Assembly: GCF_963678635.1 (NCBI RefSeq) | Contig: NC_087071.1 | Span: 10,861,088 to 10,925,087, forward strand | From: Symsagittifera roscoffensis | Taxonomy: Eukaryota > Xenacoelomorpha > Acoela > Convolutidae | Direction of reading: 5' to 3' | DNA length: 64,000 nt | Shown: positions 10,700 to 20,611 of the stretch, in pieces | Position numbering within the stretch: position 1 is the first letter of the stretch | How the letters are laid out: each line of letters opens with the position of its first letter | The notes under the pieces: generated by a model | The model's database searches: none | What the model saw: only the letters and a program-made list of their open reading frames with translations | Told to the model about the DNA's origin: nothing | Made by a program: the position numbers and the translations under genes

Positions 10700-12488
10700 A
10701 ACGGATGTACTTTCAAGTCATACTCATATCCTAACGATTTTAAAACTGCGACAAGACTGGATATACAGGAAGCGAAACTGATAATGCTTTCTGAATTGTG
10801 CATTTTGAGAGGTGGAAAATTCGAATGTTTTTCAAGATGAGCTGCCATAATCGTCTGTGGTTGTCCAAATTTCCTCTCTAGAGTTTTCAAAGCGTCCTTG
10901 TAGAATACTCCACTGTAAGCAAATTCGGCAATTGCATTCTTCGCTTTGCCTGAAACGAGAGTTTTGAGATATGTCAGTTTGACATCATCACTTAAAACTT
11001 TTGCATCGATTGCACGTTTGAACTGACCAAACCATTCAGGCCACTGCAACGGATTCCCGTCGAAAGAAGACAATTTCCATTCAGGCAAGGGACCTTTCTG
11101 GCTCAATGTCAAGATTTCAGCTAGATCTTGATTTGTGATTGGTTTACTGCCCGAGGACGTAAATGGGCCATATTGTTTGTTCTCATTTGTATGAGGCGCC
11201 ATCAGCGGTTTTGAATAGATTGCGGCGTCTAAAGTTTTAGGATCACCGACATCAAAAGTTGTTCCTCCGCTAGAGAACGGTTGAACATTCGATGGCTGTG
11301 TGACATAATATGAGTTAGGGGAGAAAGTGACTGTTGGAGGACTGAGAGGACCAACGTTAGTTGGTAAAAGCGGTTGGTACACAAAATTTGCGGAATTACT
11401 TGGGAAAAAGGTTTGTTGAGCAATGGGCATTGAGCTCGTCGGGATATTAGAATGATGAAAACTACTCTGCATCAAAGGGTTGTAGTTGTATAGGTTGGTC
11501 AAAGGTAGCTGTTCCTGTGGCTCATACGTACTGTTTAACTTTGGGTTTGGCAAGCGGACACTTGTATTTGATGTATGAGGGACGTTAACACTTTGTGAGT
11601 TTATACACCTGGTTTCGAAATAATCAGCAAATGGATGTGAGTTATTAATCATCGTCAGATTTCGACTGAAAGGCGGTTCAATACTTGAAAATGACAAGAA
11701 CTCGGAAGCTGGTTCCAGATTGACACTTTGGACTGGCGCCACGGGCTGAACTATTTCCTGAGTTGGGAATTGAGTGTTCACCCAACTTCTTGTCCTGTCT
11801 TCCTCCGTTTGGTTCTCCTGAACGGCCATTGCCAATTTCGATCTGCTACGACGAAGTTCACAAATTTCAGAGGCGTCTTCCATATATTGAGCCTCTTCGA
11901 TAGTTGCTTCAGCTAGCTTTTGACGGCTTTCCTCTACAACCACATCAAGATCAAGTTGACCCTTCATCGACTGAATCTGGATCTCTTGCTTTTTCAAACG
12001 AAGCTTAGCCTCTACTTGGCGTTCAACTTCCTCGCGTCTAATTTTTGCAAGGGCTGCTTCTCTTCTCAAGTCATTGATGCAATCTTAGAACGCTGTGAAA
12101 GGGGTTTCTTGGAACGGACGGATTGGCTTTGCGTTGGGGTTCTTGCAGTTGCTAACTGGTCCTCTTGATGTTTAATTTGAAAGTAATTTTTAGCTAGACC
12201 TACTACATCGTCATGTTTTGCAGTGGTAGATCATAGGTAAAACTCAAGTTGATTTATTGTTTCAGCAGCGTTGTTGCTGTGCATAGACAAAGAATTAAGC
12301 TCATCATTTTTCTCTATAATTTTTTGTAAGCAAATGCTAGATTTTTCTATCTACGTTTCAATTTTAGCTGGTCTATCATTCGCACTTATATATTCCGTAA
12401 TTTTGGCATGATAACCGAAAAGATTTGTTTCTAACTCTTTCCTGGCAAGATAAATTTTGTTTAGCTTCTGGTCGAGATCAAGCTCCAT
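10696..12488 (-). pseudogene. BEL/Pao gag N-terminal and capsid region (broken)
   Basis: Translation would begin at the ATG at 12488-12486. That frame has a TAG at 12353-12351 and a TGA at 12233-12231, then shifts near 12090-12100 into a frame open to 10696. The first segment is a charged coiled coil. After a Glu/Arg/Lys-rich helix and a Pro/Asn/Ser-rich linker comes the BEL capsid core (GPLPEWKLSSFDGNPLQWPE, ending in the LERKFGQP region). The frame breaks again just before the zinc-knuckle frame. Gag would form the particle shell; this copy cannot encode it intact. Confidence 0.8.
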
Positions 12489-12693
12489 TTCGAAATATTT
12501 TTTTTTAAATAAGAGCAAAAAAAATAGTGTCGGTTGACGGAATCAAACTAGAGTCAATTCAAGTAGCCGCGTCCTATACCGAACGAGAGGATCCTCGCAA
12601 GACCCTTACAATTCTCGTTGCCTACGGAACAGAAGGACAACAAACTACAAGATTGAAAATAAAGATGAATTTAACTAATGGAAAAAAAACAAA

Positions 12694-13377
12694 TCAAGAT
12701 TTATAATGCCTAACAAATGTTAAATATTCTTCAACTGTTGTCATTTGTGAAATCTTTTGCTTATCTGCTTTTCTTTTCCTTGAACTTGGTCGACGACTTT
12801 TAACTTTATTGATAAGTTTGGACAGATTGGGGAAATAACGTCGAATGATTCTCAAATTTTTTATTTCTAAAAACGCCGGAGGATGAATTAATTTAAGCTT
12901 ACGAATTAATTCTTTATTGCTAGCTTTTCTTTTTGATATTAAATGTTTGGTCACATTAATTGTTAAAATTCCTGTTTTAACCAAACATCTGTAAATATTA
13001 GGGGTATTTTGACGGTGTACGTAAATAATGGCTGATATTTTGTTTTTATACTCTTCTAAAATTTTAATCAGACTTTCTGGTGTAAGTGGGTTATCGTTGT
13101 TTGATCTATGCTTGCTCAATGAATTATTTATAACATCATGCCAAATTATAAAATTTCTCTCTACCATACATTTTGGGGAATTGCTTAAAAGATATTGAAC
13201 AGTCTCTTGCCGGTTATTTGCATTCAAATTAAAGCTTAAACCTGGAACTGCTTTAAAAGTGTCGTCGAGGCGTTTTTGTAGAGTTAATGGTAATGTATTT
13301 ACGGATTGATGGAGAGAACTCGCAGCAATGATGAACACCATTGAGAGTGATAAGCGATACGATTGTTTTAATGGCAA
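12694..13377 (-). CDS. 227-aa ORF of unknown function upstream of BEL gag
   Basis: An intact ORF from the ATG at 13377. Residues 8-25 form a moderately hydrophobic stretch (MVFIIAASSL), followed by a globular, Asn/Ile/Lys-rich body with FIIWHDVINNSLSKH near residue 75 and AIIYVHRQNTPNIYR near 115. A strongly basic C-terminal tail (RRPSSRKRKADKQK) follows. It lies between the BEL leader and gag, in the element's orientation, about 200 bp upstream of the gag ATG. The hydrophobic-strand, W-H-D and strand pattern is faintly reminiscent of SGNH-type esterases, but I see no GDS motif. It could be a captured host gene, an extra BEL gene or a nested insertion. Its frame is intact although gag and pol are broken. 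Confidence 0.5.
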   Translation of the reverse strand: MPLKQSYRLSLSMVFIIAASSLHQSVNTLPLTLQKRLDDTFKAVPGLSFNLNANNRQETVQYLLSNSPKCMVERNFIIWHDVINNSLSKHRSNNDNPLTPESLIKILEEYKNKISAIIYVHRQNTPNIYRCLVKTGILTINVTKHLISKRKASNKELIRKLKLIHPPAFLEIKNLRIIRRYFPNLSKLINKVKSRRPSSRKRKADKQKISQMTTVEEYLTFVRHYKS

Positions 13378-13418
13378 TCAATTTAAGGAGTCTGTTGATG
13401 TAAAGTCGTCACATAGAA

Positions 13419-13447
13419 ATGAAAAAAAAAAAAAAAAAAAAAAAAAA
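13419..13447 (+). repeat. Poly(A) run
   Basis: About 27 uninterrupted A residues on the plus strand, just upstream (minus orientation) of the 227-aa ORF. It could be the tail of a plus-strand retroinsertion or simple slippage. No gene body is recognisable on its plus-strand side. Confidence 0.6.
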
Positions 13448-14197
13448 TCACGATAAGAACTTTAAGATTCCTTAGCTGAGGGTTTTTAAGGTTTTGCTAA
13501 GGCTTCGATTCAGTACTATTTAAGTTAACGCGTACGGTTTATCGGTTAAACTCAACGACGTTACGGCGAAACGGTAGTAGTAACGGTCGCGGCGGTATGC
13601 GGCCGAAAACGGGGTGAGCCGAGCAAATTTTTTAAAGTTTATCCAACCACTGGAGGAAACCGAGGTAGGGATTCACTCAAAAAACTTGCTCGACACGATT
13701 GACGGTTTAAACGTTTGAACGGGCGAGACGAAAACGGTGTTTTCTGATTTTGCTCTAAATTCGGGCAAAAAAAAATTTTTGAAAATTTTTATTTATTTTT
13801 TTTGCGAAAATGTTTTGGAAAATTTTCTGAATTTTTTTTCACAAAATTTTTTGGGTTCGAGATTATCCTGGGGTAATAGGGTACTGGGTATGAACTAGGA
13901 TTAGGTATCTAGTACGGTCTTAATCGGTTTGCAATTAACAACATCGTATGTAATTTTATAGCACTGATAATCAAAAAAGTAGTTTTTTTTTGGTTAAAAA
14001 ACTAGCACAAATTAGAGTCTAAAAGTTAGTTGAAAGCACAGGTTCGATCTTACAAGTTTTTTGCAGGTTGTTGACCTGGCCTGAGTCCAAAAGTACACGA
14101 AGATTCCACAGAAAAACCACTTTCCGCCTTGTGTGATGTCGGCCTTCTGGCTTGTCGGCTTTGTTTTGACTTGTGGTGCTTTCGCCGTTTTTGACTC

Positions 14198-14302
14198 GAG
14201 GTCACACGAAATTGTGGGGGCCTCCTCGATTCGGAGGTTGAGGTCGCACAAATTTGTGCAGGGGTCGATCCTTGATTCAGTTTGAGGTCGCACAAAACTG
14301 TG
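14198..14302. repeat. Three palindromic repeats in the BEL leader
   Basis: GAGGTC(G/A)CAC(A/G)AAnnnTGTG-like units start at 14198, 14240 and 14284 (spacing 42 and 44). The middle unit contains a perfect 14-bp palindrome GCACAAATTTGTGC at 14246-14259. Repeated self-complementary hairpins beside a primer-binding site are candidates for RNA dimerisation or packaging signals; that role is inference. Confidence 0.55.
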
Positions 14303-14378
14303 TTTGGCTCGGTCCTTCTTTATCTTGTGGAAGTAGGCACCATACACACTCACACTCACTTGCGAGGCTGGTACAAAT

Positions 14379-14396
14379 TCCCGAGTCGCGGCACCA
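14379..14396 (-). other. BEL primer-binding site
   Basis: On the minus strand, TGGTGCCGCGACTCGGGA begins at 14396, three bases after the LTR stub. This matches the usual form of an LTR-element PBS, complementary to a tRNA 3' end finishing in CCA. The exact tRNA is not identified. Confidence 0.65.
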
Positions 14397-14425
14397 AAAT
14401 ATTCTGGCCTTTTTTATAACTTTAT

Positions 14426-14589
14426 AACTGACTTCGGTGTCAAATCTTGACCCAAGCGACAAAGTCATACGATCCCAATAAACTAACCATAACCGATTTT
14501 GAACCAAATTTACTAATATTTTCCCTATCATGTTAGGATAAAATACACGGTCGGTAAGTCGAAAATTTGCTAAAATTACCGATTCTACA
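14426..14589 (-). repeat. Truncated 3' LTR of Gypsy-1
   Basis: It begins TGTAGAATCGG directly after the PPT. About 161 bp match the start of the 5' LTR (28402-28563) at roughly 97% by eye. The remaining 800 or so bp of LTR are absent, and at 14425 the sequence passes into the BEL LTR stub. Confidence 0.7.
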
Positions 14590-14590
14590 G

Positions 14591-14601
14591 TCTTCCCTTT
14601 T
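14591..14601 (-). other. Gypsy-1 polypurine tract
   Basis: AAAAGGGAAGA on the minus strand directly precedes the LTR start. A second, longer pure purine stretch (minus strand) lies at 14631-14656. Confidence 0.6.
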
Positions 14602-14803
14602 AGTCTATTATTCTCCCGAATAATGTTAGGTTTTTCTCTCCCCCCTTTTTTCCTTCATTAAATACTGAATTACTGACTATATACAATCTATACTTTATTT
14701 AGGTGTAAGCTATAGTTAAGTTTAAGTTTAAGCTATAAGTTTAATCAGTTCCTTCCTTTATAAATTCCTTGGTTATTAGCGAGAGTTTATAAGCTGTCCT
14801 CTC

Positions 14804-15421
14804 CTAACTTTCGGCCCCCGAATTGGTTGAGGATTCGTCATATTCGTCTGACCAATTCCCCTCTCCCCATTGGGCCTGGAGCGCCCGATATTCTTCCTCC
14901 CCAATGGTATGTCTGATTTCGTCAAAGAGGTCCCTAATTTTGGGCCTATCACTGGGCCTCCTCCTCCTAGCCCTTGCTATGTCGGAGAGGGAAATTGAGT
15001 GGGTGCTTGCAGAGTCCTCATCACTCTCCCAACTGAGAAATCTCTCCCGCCCAGACTTCTCCGAAGGCGGTTGACCATCGGTCGAGCAAGTGTCAGCTGC
15101 TGGATCCAGGGCGGGCTCATGTACATGAAATTGGCCGCCCGCAGTTGAACAACTCTCCAGATCGGGCTCCCCCGGATTGAACGTCCAGAGAGCTGTGCTC
15201 ACATCCGGCACCGTCTCTTCGACTCTAGGGTAGTGTCGGAAAGGCCGTGGGGCACCCTGCCCCCGCAGAAACAACCGGAACTCATGCCAGGAGGCGGGGT
15301 CTGCCAATAGGTGCAGGGAGGCACCACTCTTCAGTGAAAGAGTTATATACTCATCTTCTTCTTGGTAGTCTAGGATGGCGAAGAAGGCTCGGAGGATGAA
15401 GGATCTCCACACAATTGTCAT
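14804..15421 (-). CDS. 205-aa acidic ORF downstream of env in Gypsy-1
   Basis: An intact ORF from the ATG at 15421 to a stop at 14804. Residues 1-90 look globular and mixed; the rest is Asp/Glu/Ser-rich, with a basic patch ARARRRRPSDRPK near 160 and an acidic C-terminus (SDEYDESSTNSGAES). There is no signal peptide or membrane segment, so it is probably intracellular. It sits after env and before the PPT, so it is inside the element. It lies outside the tandem duplication and is single-copy. Gypsy elements normally have no gene here; an accessory/regulatory protein is a reasonable guess without homology support. The open frame contrasts with the broken pol. Confidence 0.55.
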   Translation of the reverse strand: MTIVWRSFILRAFFAILDYQEEDEYITLSLKSGASLHLLADPASWHEFRLFLRGQGAPRPFRHYPRVEETVPDVSTALWTFNPGEPDLESCSTAGGQFHVHEPALDPAADTCSTDGQPPSEKSGRERFLSWESDEDSASTHSISLSDIARARRRRPSDRPKIRDLFDEIRHTIGEEEYRALQAQWGEGNWSDEYDESSTNSGAES

Positions 15422-16083
15422 TTTGGCGACTTTTTTTGTAATTTAGAGAATTTATTAAAATTCGTCGGTTTCTTAACGACTGAATTTTGATAGTAACAAT
15501 GCACGGTTTCAGCCTTCGTGGTTCTCTTTTTCCCTTATCTTCACCTGTTCAGATGTTCGTATCGAGGCGACATAACGGCCCGTCAAACAATCGGTTGCTT
15601 TTACTTAAGATTGTAATCTGTCATGTTCGTCGGTTAACCTGCAAGCCTGGTCACGAAAGTCTTGTATGCTATGAATTAGCCTGAGCTTGCGCTAAATTAA
15701 CCTGATTAAGTCTTTAATGACCCTCAACCTCTTTAATGTCGCCTAACGCATCCTACTAAATGTATCGTGTGATCGCAAACCTCTAGTCAGTCCCCGTCAA
15801 ATAAAAGCACGTATGGTTATACCATGAATGAGGGGTCAGCTGAGCTGACTCAGGGACATGACTGCTATCAAGTTACTCCTCACGGTGTGATCCAACCTCA
15901 TCCATTTAGATAGATATGAATGTTTGAAACGAAGTAATGATATCCATGAGGTGGGGTCACACCCTAGTATAGTAGCACCGAATACGATGAGCATTATATT
16001 GAGTTCATGAATATATAAAATGTTTTAGACTCACAACCGGTCGGACTGATTCTCACCCTCCTGGTCGCCTCATCCTCCCCTCC

Positions 16084-17253
16084 TCATAGAGTGGTGTCTA
16101 TCAGCGCGCTTGTACCGATCCGGGGTCCACGTCCAGAAACCCCCTTCCACTTGCCTCGCATATAGTTAAAGCCTCGTCCCATCAGCGGTGTGCTCGACGC
16201 CCCACTTCCCTCTGTGGTCCTGGTAAGGTTCACTTCATCGAATGATGAGCTAGCGGGTACTCTGGGGGGTAGGTATATCTGCCCAGAGAACGAATCATCT
16301 CTGGAGGGTCCCTGGGGATAACTGTTGGGTCTCTGTGATCCACCCTCGTAGTTGGGATCGTATCTAGGTGGCGGCACCCCTCGATGTCGTCCTGGTGGCG
16401 CACAATAGTAGGAGTCCTCGAAGTCCGCGCCTCGTTGGCGACGCCTATTAATTCCCAGTAAACGCGCCCTCCTTGAAAAACTACGCCAGTACACGCAGCC
16501 TAATATTAAAAAGATTGCGACCAACAGCCAGATGACCAGTCCCAGTTGCACAGGTCCACTGCGCATCATCTGCCAATGAAAAGGGGTGTGTTTGCGTAAA
16601 ATTTCATCAGCAAAGGGCTTGGCAATCTCCGATAGGGCTTCTTCGTCCACCGACCCCTCTGGCAACTTGATTAGATCGAGTCGGAGTGCTTCGATCATCT
16701 CGCTCCTCGCCTGCTCTCGTAAGATCTCCGGTATCATGACTCCTGGGAGGTTCTTTTCAGCTTCCTCCAAATTCGCAAACAAGGTCCGGATCAACGGGTG
16801 TTGTCTGATCGTCACCGTTAATCCAGTCTCGTACTGGCAGGTCCGTGGATCTGGTACTAGGGCCAAAGCACCGTCTAGCGTTTCGATCCTACCATCGCAA
16901 CTAGGTCGTAGAAGGCAACTTCTGCAACCGGATATAGGTTCACCCCTCTCCTTAGCTCCTCTGCTGTAGTTGAAAAGCGTATAATCATCGTCCCGTGAAG
17001 TTACCAAATAAGTTGAGTCGTCCAGGTACACAGCCGTGGGGACTTCTGGCAGAACAATCACCTCCTGAGGGCAAAACTTCAACGCATTTGTGGGCAAGTC
17101 GAAGAAGAGACTTGCTAGACAAGATGATTCACTACTTCGGGACATCGCGAAAGGTCGGAAGCAAAGCTTCAACCGGCTGCTTCCACTGCAACGAGCTGAG
17201 ATCACTTTTCCAGATACTTCTGCAAAGTTGTCCCGTCTCTCCGACACCAGCAA
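16084..17253 (-). pseudogene. Gypsy-1 envelope, membrane-anchored part (copy A)
   Basis: Open frame of 389 codons (nominal start at a non-ATG codon). It carries a Cys-rich ectodomain (about residues 30-140), an amphipathic helical region (about 155-225), a single hydrophobic segment at 235-256 followed by basic residues, and a long Pro/Tyr/Arg-rich cytoplasmic tail with PPRY at 295-298, a PPxY late-domain type motif. It is one frame away from the upstream signal-peptide ORF, 17 bases apart. Together they look like one env split by a frameshift, since the N-terminal part lacks an anchor and this part lacks a signal. It is sequence-identical to copy B. Confidence 0.7.
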
Positions 17254-17269
17254 GTGTGTATTTACAAAA

Positions 17270-17782
17270 TTATACTGAGTCGCTGTCGATCCCCCATTCG
17301 CCTTCCTTGAGTATCGGAGCTAACACTATGGCCGCCGCAACTCCTCCCAGCGCTGGCTTGATCCACGTTTTTACTCTCGTGGAGCTCCTTTCGTGCTTGC
17401 CGACGAAGATTGTAGCTCGGTTCTTCATCTCGTAGAGCACGGCCTCAATGCCTTCGTACTCAATGCCTTTGAATGCCAGGTAGGTTAGGTTCACAAATGC
17501 TTCCGTAGTGATGTTGTCACCGCAGATCTTGCCATCCCATTCTTTCCAGCGATCCGCCAACATATACTGATGTTCCTGGAAGGCTATATCGAGGAGTGTC
17601 CGATTAATCGCAGGGACCACGGGGAATGGTACCGAAACCCAAGAAGTTTCCATTGCGCTCGCAATGATGAGGGGAGTCTCCGCCATGAAAACTGCTCCGG
17701 CGGTATGGTTGATCGTCACTGCCGATGAGGGCCATACTCCAAGTAGCAAGAAGATTGCCAGCCCGACCAGCCATGAGTTCAT
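17270..17782 (-). pseudogene. Gypsy-1 envelope, N-terminal part with signal peptide (copy A)
   Basis: 170 codons from the ATG at 17782. The N-terminus is a classic signal peptide (hydrophobic 4-16, predicted cleavage after SSA near 21). Four N-glycosylation sequons (NHT, NRT, NIT, NLT) follow. Near the C-terminus a charged stretch (KHERSS) precedes a Gly/Ala/Val/Ile-rich segment (ALGGVAAAIVLAPIL) that could be a fusion-peptide-like region. The TAA ends it 17 bases before the anchored half opens in another frame. The role by position and layout is a surface glycoprotein of an errantivirus-like element; no homologue is named. Confidence 0.65.
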
Positions 17783-18156
17783 ATGTAGATTACAATTTAC
17801 GATCTAAACAGCAATAATAAAAAAAGAAAGACTAAATGAATAAGACCATCGCATCCCTAAGTATCTGATTTTCCCCTGGAATTTGGAAAACCTATAACCA
17901 TTAAAGTATAACCATTAATTTCATTAAAAACTTCCCTTAAGTTTTAAGTTTTGATCTCCCCCCTTATGAAGTTATAGCAAAATTTTTTTTTTTTTGAATG
18001 CCCTATTTGTCAAAATTTTTTTTTGAGGTCCTAATTTATCTAGCTAATAAGTATAACGGGGAAAGAAAGTTTTAATAGTGTTTGTCTGAGTGGTGTTGGA
18101 GTTAGCCCCGCTCGATCTCGTCAATCCCAAAGCGAACAGGAGGTCGCCGTCTACGA
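17783..18156. other. Non-coding spacer between integrase and env (copy A)
   Basis: AT-rich with two long T-runs (about 17985-18020 on the plus strand) that differ in length between copies A and B. No ORF is seen. It may hold a splice acceptor for env mRNA, but none was pinned down. Confidence 0.4.
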
Positions 18157-18966
18157 CTAGGTCGGTCCTCGCCCTCTGCCTCGTGCTCTCCCCTCAACCC
18201 CCTTTATCTTCTCTTTCGCCCAAACCCACACTTTGTCTCCCGTCGCGTACGGTTCTCCGTGAACTCTTTTCCGATATTGATCCTTCTGGCGTCGCTGATT
18301 AGTTCCCAGTAGCTCTCGAGCGCTGCTATGGGCGTCTCGGAATTGTTCGTCGAGCCATTCTACAAACCCATCCTGTGTCGGAACTTCGTCGTAGGGTTTT
18401 GGGTAGAACAGGTCGATTGGGTACTGGCATTCCTGTCCATGTACTAGATTGAAAGGGGTCGCACCGGTTGTTCGGTGGATGGTAGTATTATAGACGAAAT
18501 TCAAGTAGGGCAAAACTGTATCCCATGTCCGGGAGTTGTCCGCGCAGTATCTTGAAATGACATCCGCGATTACCCTATTATGACGTTCTACCTGTCCATT
18601 GCCTTGGGGGTGGTACGGGGAAGTGCGGGATTTCTCGATCCCCAGCAGTCGGGACATTTCGAGGATGAGATTGCTCTCAAAGTTCTTCCCTTGATCGGTG
18701 TGCATGATGTTCGGTGCCCCAAACTTGAGTACCCAGTTCTCGACTATCTCCCGGGCCACCTCTGCCGAATCCGTGGATACAAGTGGGACGACAATTGCAT
18801 ACTTCGTGAACAAGTCCGTCATCACTAAGATGTGCTTCGCACGAGACTTTGCTGCCAACGTCACGGGCCCTAGGATGTCCGCCGCCAATGTGTTGAATCG
18901 GATCCCCACATTAAACGGGACAAGCCCAGCGACCCTCTTTTTTTCCTCCTGTGCTCCGCGCTGCAC
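18157..18966 (-). pseudogene. Gypsy-1 integrase core (copy A)
   Basis: Same sequence as copy B apart from one codon. It shows first Asp (LAADILGPV), second Asp (HTDQGKNFES) and Glu in GNGQVERHNR, i.e. a complete DDE triad, and ends in an Arg/Gly-rich tail (GRARGRGRGPT). It is frame-shifted relative to the zinc-binding part upstream. Confidence 0.85.
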
Positions 18967-20123
18967 AAGTGAGGCACCATTGTATCTTCTTCTCCACGTC
19001 TGTCCTCATAGTGGGCCACCAGAAACGTTGACGAATTCGAGCGAGGGTCTTCTCAACTGCAAAGTGTCCGCCGCTAATCTGCGAGGAGTGCAGCTGGTTG
19101 AGGATCTCCTTCCGCCCAGTTGCAGGAACAATCGTCTGCAATACCGGACGCAAGTCATCCCTTGGGAACCATTTTTTATAGAGCAGCCCCCCCCCCTCTC
19201 GGATACTTAGTTCGTTCCATCTAGACCAGTAAGCTAGGGCCTCGGGTCCGTACTGTATCGCCTGCTCTTTGGGAATGAGGTTTGTCCTCAGAGATGGCAT
19301 ATCACCCCCGTCGCCTCCCAACTCCGCCCAATAGAACACCTGAGACATTGCGTCATCCTCTCTTTGCAGAGTCGATATTTCAGAGGGCGTCCGTTCCCAG
19401 GTAATCGTTTCTTCCTCGTCCTCTTCCTGGGTCTCGCTGATCATTGTGACAGTTTCGACTTGGTGCTGCTTTGCTTTCTGTAAGGCCAATTCGCGAGACA
19501 TGCGCTCTGGGCAAGACCTGAATGCCTTCTCTTTCTCCCCTGGCATCCAGTCGGGCCCTTCTTCTAGCATCCTGGAAAGGCCATCCGCATTTCCATGTTT
19601 AGCCCCAGCTCTGTGGACTACATTGAAGTCAAACTCTTGAAGTTGCTGTTGCATTCGGAAGGTCATTCCATCGGGTTCTTTCTGCCTAACGAGCCATTGA
19701 AGGCTGGAGTGGTCGGTGCGAAGGACAAATTTTACCCCCCAGATGTAGGGTTTGAACCATTTCACCGCTTGCACCACAGCCAAGGCTTCTTTTTGTCGTT
19801 GAGTAATTCGTCTCTGTTTTTGATAGTACCCTGCTTGCGTACACAAGTGGTCTCTCCTCCCGGTTGATGACGTTCGAGAGTACGGCGCCCAAGCTGGTAT
19901 TGCTCGCATCCGTGTCCAATATAAAGGTTCCCGTATAGTCAGGAAATTCCAGAACTGGGGCCGTAATAAGTTCTTTCCGTAGTCTATCGAAGGCTATCTG
20001 ACATTCGTCGTTCCAGATAAAGGGCACCTTCTTTTTCGTCAAAGAGGACGGGGGACTCGCAATCCCGGTAAAGTCCTTCACAAATCGACGGTAGTAATTG
20101 CAGAATCCGAGGAAAGAACTCAC
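18911..20123 (-). pseudogene. Gypsy-1 RNase H and integrase zinc domain (copy A, 5' truncated)
   Basis: Two overlapping frames: 19686-20123 carries the RT thumb/RNase H start (SSFLGFCNYYRRF, FILDTDASNTSLGAVL), and 18911-19909 carries the RNase H end (QKEALAVVQAVKWFKPY, FVLRTDHSSLQWL) and the HHCC domain (HFAVEKTLARIRQRFWWP, CLTC). Copy A lacks the RT and gag upstream, as it abuts copy B at 20205. Confidence 0.8.
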
Positions 20124-20611
20124 CCCCTTAACTGTCTTGGCACTGGCCAGTTCTCAACCACTTCACCTTTCTTGGGATCCACTTGGATACCTTGATTTCT
20201 AATTGAGCCTGAGCTTGCGCTAAATTAACCTGATTAAGTCTTTAATGACCCTCAACCTCTTTAATGTCGCCTAACGCATCCTACTAAATGTATCGTGTGA
20301 TCGCAAACCTCTAGTCAGTCCCCGTCAAATAAAAGCACGTATGGTTATACCATGAATGAGGGGTCAGCTGAGCTGACTCAGGGACATGACTGCTATCAAG
20401 TTACTCCTCACGGTGTGATCCAACCTCATCCATTTAGATAGATATGAATGTTTGAAACGAAGTAATGATATCCATGAGGTGGGGTCACACCCTAGTATAG
20501 TAGCACCGAATACGATGAGCATTATATTGAGTTCATGAATATATAAAATGTTTTAGACTCACAACCGGTCGGACTGATTCTCACCCTCCTGGTCGCCTCA
20601 TCCTCCCCTCC

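Larger units (their letters stand above)
13378..14372. other. BEL leader / untranslated region
   Basis: No convincing gene; short minus-strand frames at 14012-14359 and 14050-14295 overlap repeats and are not supported. It holds a 27-nt A-run at about 13421-13447 (plus strand), a GC-richer island (13560-13620), AT-rich DNA, and palindromic repeats next to the primer-binding site. Confidence 0.5.
5736..14425 (-). mobile_element. BEL/Pao LTR retrotransposon, decayed
   Basis: On the minus strand the order is a 5' LTR stub (14400-14425), primer-binding site, leader, a 227-aa ORF, gag, protease, RT, RNase H, integrase, polypurine tract and a presumed 3' LTR (5736-6194). RT with YMDD, a double zinc knuckle and integrase with the GGxWxRMVRS context identify BEL/Pao. 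Reading frames are broken by at least two stops and a frameshift in the gag N-terminus, a frameshift at the gag/pol boundary, one frameshift between RT and RNase H, and a TGA before the integrase. The 5' LTR is almost entirely missing and is replaced by Gypsy LTR sequence. Confidence 0.85.
15678..20204 (-). repeat. Tandem duplication, copy A (4,527 bp)
   Basis: It is nearly identical to 20206-24731 (offset 4,527-4,528). I count about eight differences, mostly in homopolymers (for example near 17985-18020 and 19186) plus a few substitutions (18320, 19519, 20167). The junction at 20201-20206 joins ...TCTAATT to AGCCTGAG with one extra G; AATT is shared by both original breakpoints, suggesting microhomology-mediated duplication. 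Confidence 0.9.

Noticed and set aside
16586-19210. Plus-strand frames of 120-170 codons opposite env and integrase (also in copy B)
   Set aside because: They are antisense shadows of GC-rich coding sequence; the minus-strand proteins have clear domains.
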